Part shown: piece by piece, positions 6,535-6,879 of the stretch
Layout: each line of letters opens with the position of its first letter
How positions within the stretch are numbered: the stretch's first letter is position 1
NCBI GenBank assembly: GCA_964495825.1
Contig: CAZBWI010000049.1
Coordinates: 1-6,879, forward strand
Reading direction: 5' to 3'
Length of the DNA stretch: 6,879 nucleotides
Origin: CAJBLF01 sp964495825
GTDB lineage: Bacteria; Patescibacteriota; Gracilibacteria; Absconditabacterales; Absconditicoccaceae
Notes under the pieces: model-generated
The model's input: only the letters and a program-made list of their open reading frames with translations
Databases searched by the model: none
What the model was told of the DNA's origin: nothing
Position numbers and translations under genes: made by a program

Positions 6535-6769
6535 GAGGTACAAAAGTGAGGATGCCGGAATGAGGTATAGAAGTGAGGATGCCGGAATGAGGTATAGAAG
6601 TGAGGATGCTGGAATGAGGTACAAAAGTGAGGATGCCGGAATGAGGTATAGAAGTGAGGATGCCGGAATGAGGTACAAAAGTGAGGATGCCGGAATGAGG
6701 TATAGAAGTGAGGGGGCCGGAATGAGGTACAAAAGTGAGGAAGCCGGAATGAGGTAAAAAAGTAGGGAG
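6527..6769. repeat. Nine-copy 27-bp tandem repeat (minisatellite)
   Basis: Nine units of 27 bp begin GCCGGAATGAGGTA and end GTGAGGAT. Two versions exist, with CAAAA (A) or TAGAA (B) after GGTA, in the order A B B A B A B A, then a diverged ninth unit with GTAGGGAG. Units 3-8 are three copies of a 54-bp B-A pair, suggesting amplification by pairs. There are no unique spacers. Because 27 is a multiple of three, every frame repeats as nine residues, and all six frames are largely open under code 25, so openness is no evidence of coding. Confidence 0.95.
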
Positions 6770-6879
6770 GCAGTAAAGCAGTAAAAAGGAGAGAGATCCG
6801 GAATAGAGTAAGGAGACGAGAGTGAGGGAATGAGAAAAAAATGAAAGGAGGCAGGAATAGGTAAAACAGTTGAAAGGAA
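6770..6879. repeat. Decayed tail of the minisatellite
   Basis: Purine-rich sequence with recognisable remnants of the unit: ATCCGGAATAGAGTA (about 6796-6810), GAGTGAGGGAATGAG (about 6819-6833) and GGCAGGAATAGGTAAAACAG (about 6850-6869). It runs off the window. No gene is seen in it. Confidence 0.6.

Noticed and set aside
6460..6732. Minus-strand frame of YLIPASSLL repeats as a gene
   Set aside because: Same reason; it is the reverse of the minisatellite and overlaps the end of the GIY-YIG gene.
6533..6757. Plus-strand frame of MRYKSEDAG repeats as a gene
   Set aside because: It is only the 27-bp tandem repeat; all six frames there are open under code 25, and there is no non-repeat domain.
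6527..6769. CRISPR array
   Set aside because: Units are directly adjacent with no unique spacers, and no cas gene is present.

Overview
The window reads as a fragment of a bacterium that translates UGA as glycine (translation table 25), as known for the candidate phyla Absconditabacteria (SR1) and Gracilibacteria (BD1-5). With the standard code the genes look broken. If TGA is read as Gly, every large fragment joins in one frame into six complete plus-strand genes. They contain 33 in-frame TGA codons by my count, and all six end in TAA or TAG. Several TGAs fall on glycines that are close to invariant in their families, such as the GGY motif of MurG, NxGDE of pyruvyl transferases and IAEGF of the four-helix-bundle S23 family. 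UGA=Trp (code 4) fits worse, because Trp is already written TGG here. I cannot decide between SR1 and Gracilibacteria from this sequence.

Layout. 1-234: AT-rich leader with three regularly built palindromic repeats. 235-552: HigA/XRE-type antitoxin with no visible toxin partner. 553-710: intergenic, almost filled by an inverted heptamer-repeat module. 711-1811: MurG, followed by a likely terminator. 1937-4429: large secreted protein with about four lamin-tail-like domains. 4489-4875: S23-type four-helix-bundle protein. 4868-4989: second inverted heptamer module, related to the first. 5007-5990: polysaccharide pyruvyl transferase family protein with an 11-copy heptamer array inside its coding sequence. 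5991-6190: intergenic, with copies of a CGGAATGAGG-type repeat. 6191-6487: small GIY-YIG nuclease. 6488-6879: hairpin repeat, nine-copy 27-bp minisatellite and its decayed tail, running off the window.

How it fits together. MurG, the pyruvyl transferase and the secreted lamin-tail protein all suit cell-envelope building, but spacing and repeats between them argue against one operon. The HigA-like, S23-like and GIY-YIG genes are small accessory genes of types often found in mobile or repeat-rich regions, and each lies next to repeats. The most unusual content is the repeat layer. Two related non-coding modules (5' heptamer array, about 56-60 nt core, inverted heptamer array) fill the gaps before murG and before the pyruvyl transferase gene, and the core looks like a promoter. 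A heptamer array of similar type lies in frame inside a gene. The GIY-YIG gene is bracketed by a perfect 14-bp inverted repeat and oppositely oriented CGGAATGAGG repeats. No gene has a convincing Shine-Dalgarno sequence. No tRNA, rRNA, CRISPR array or transposase was seen.
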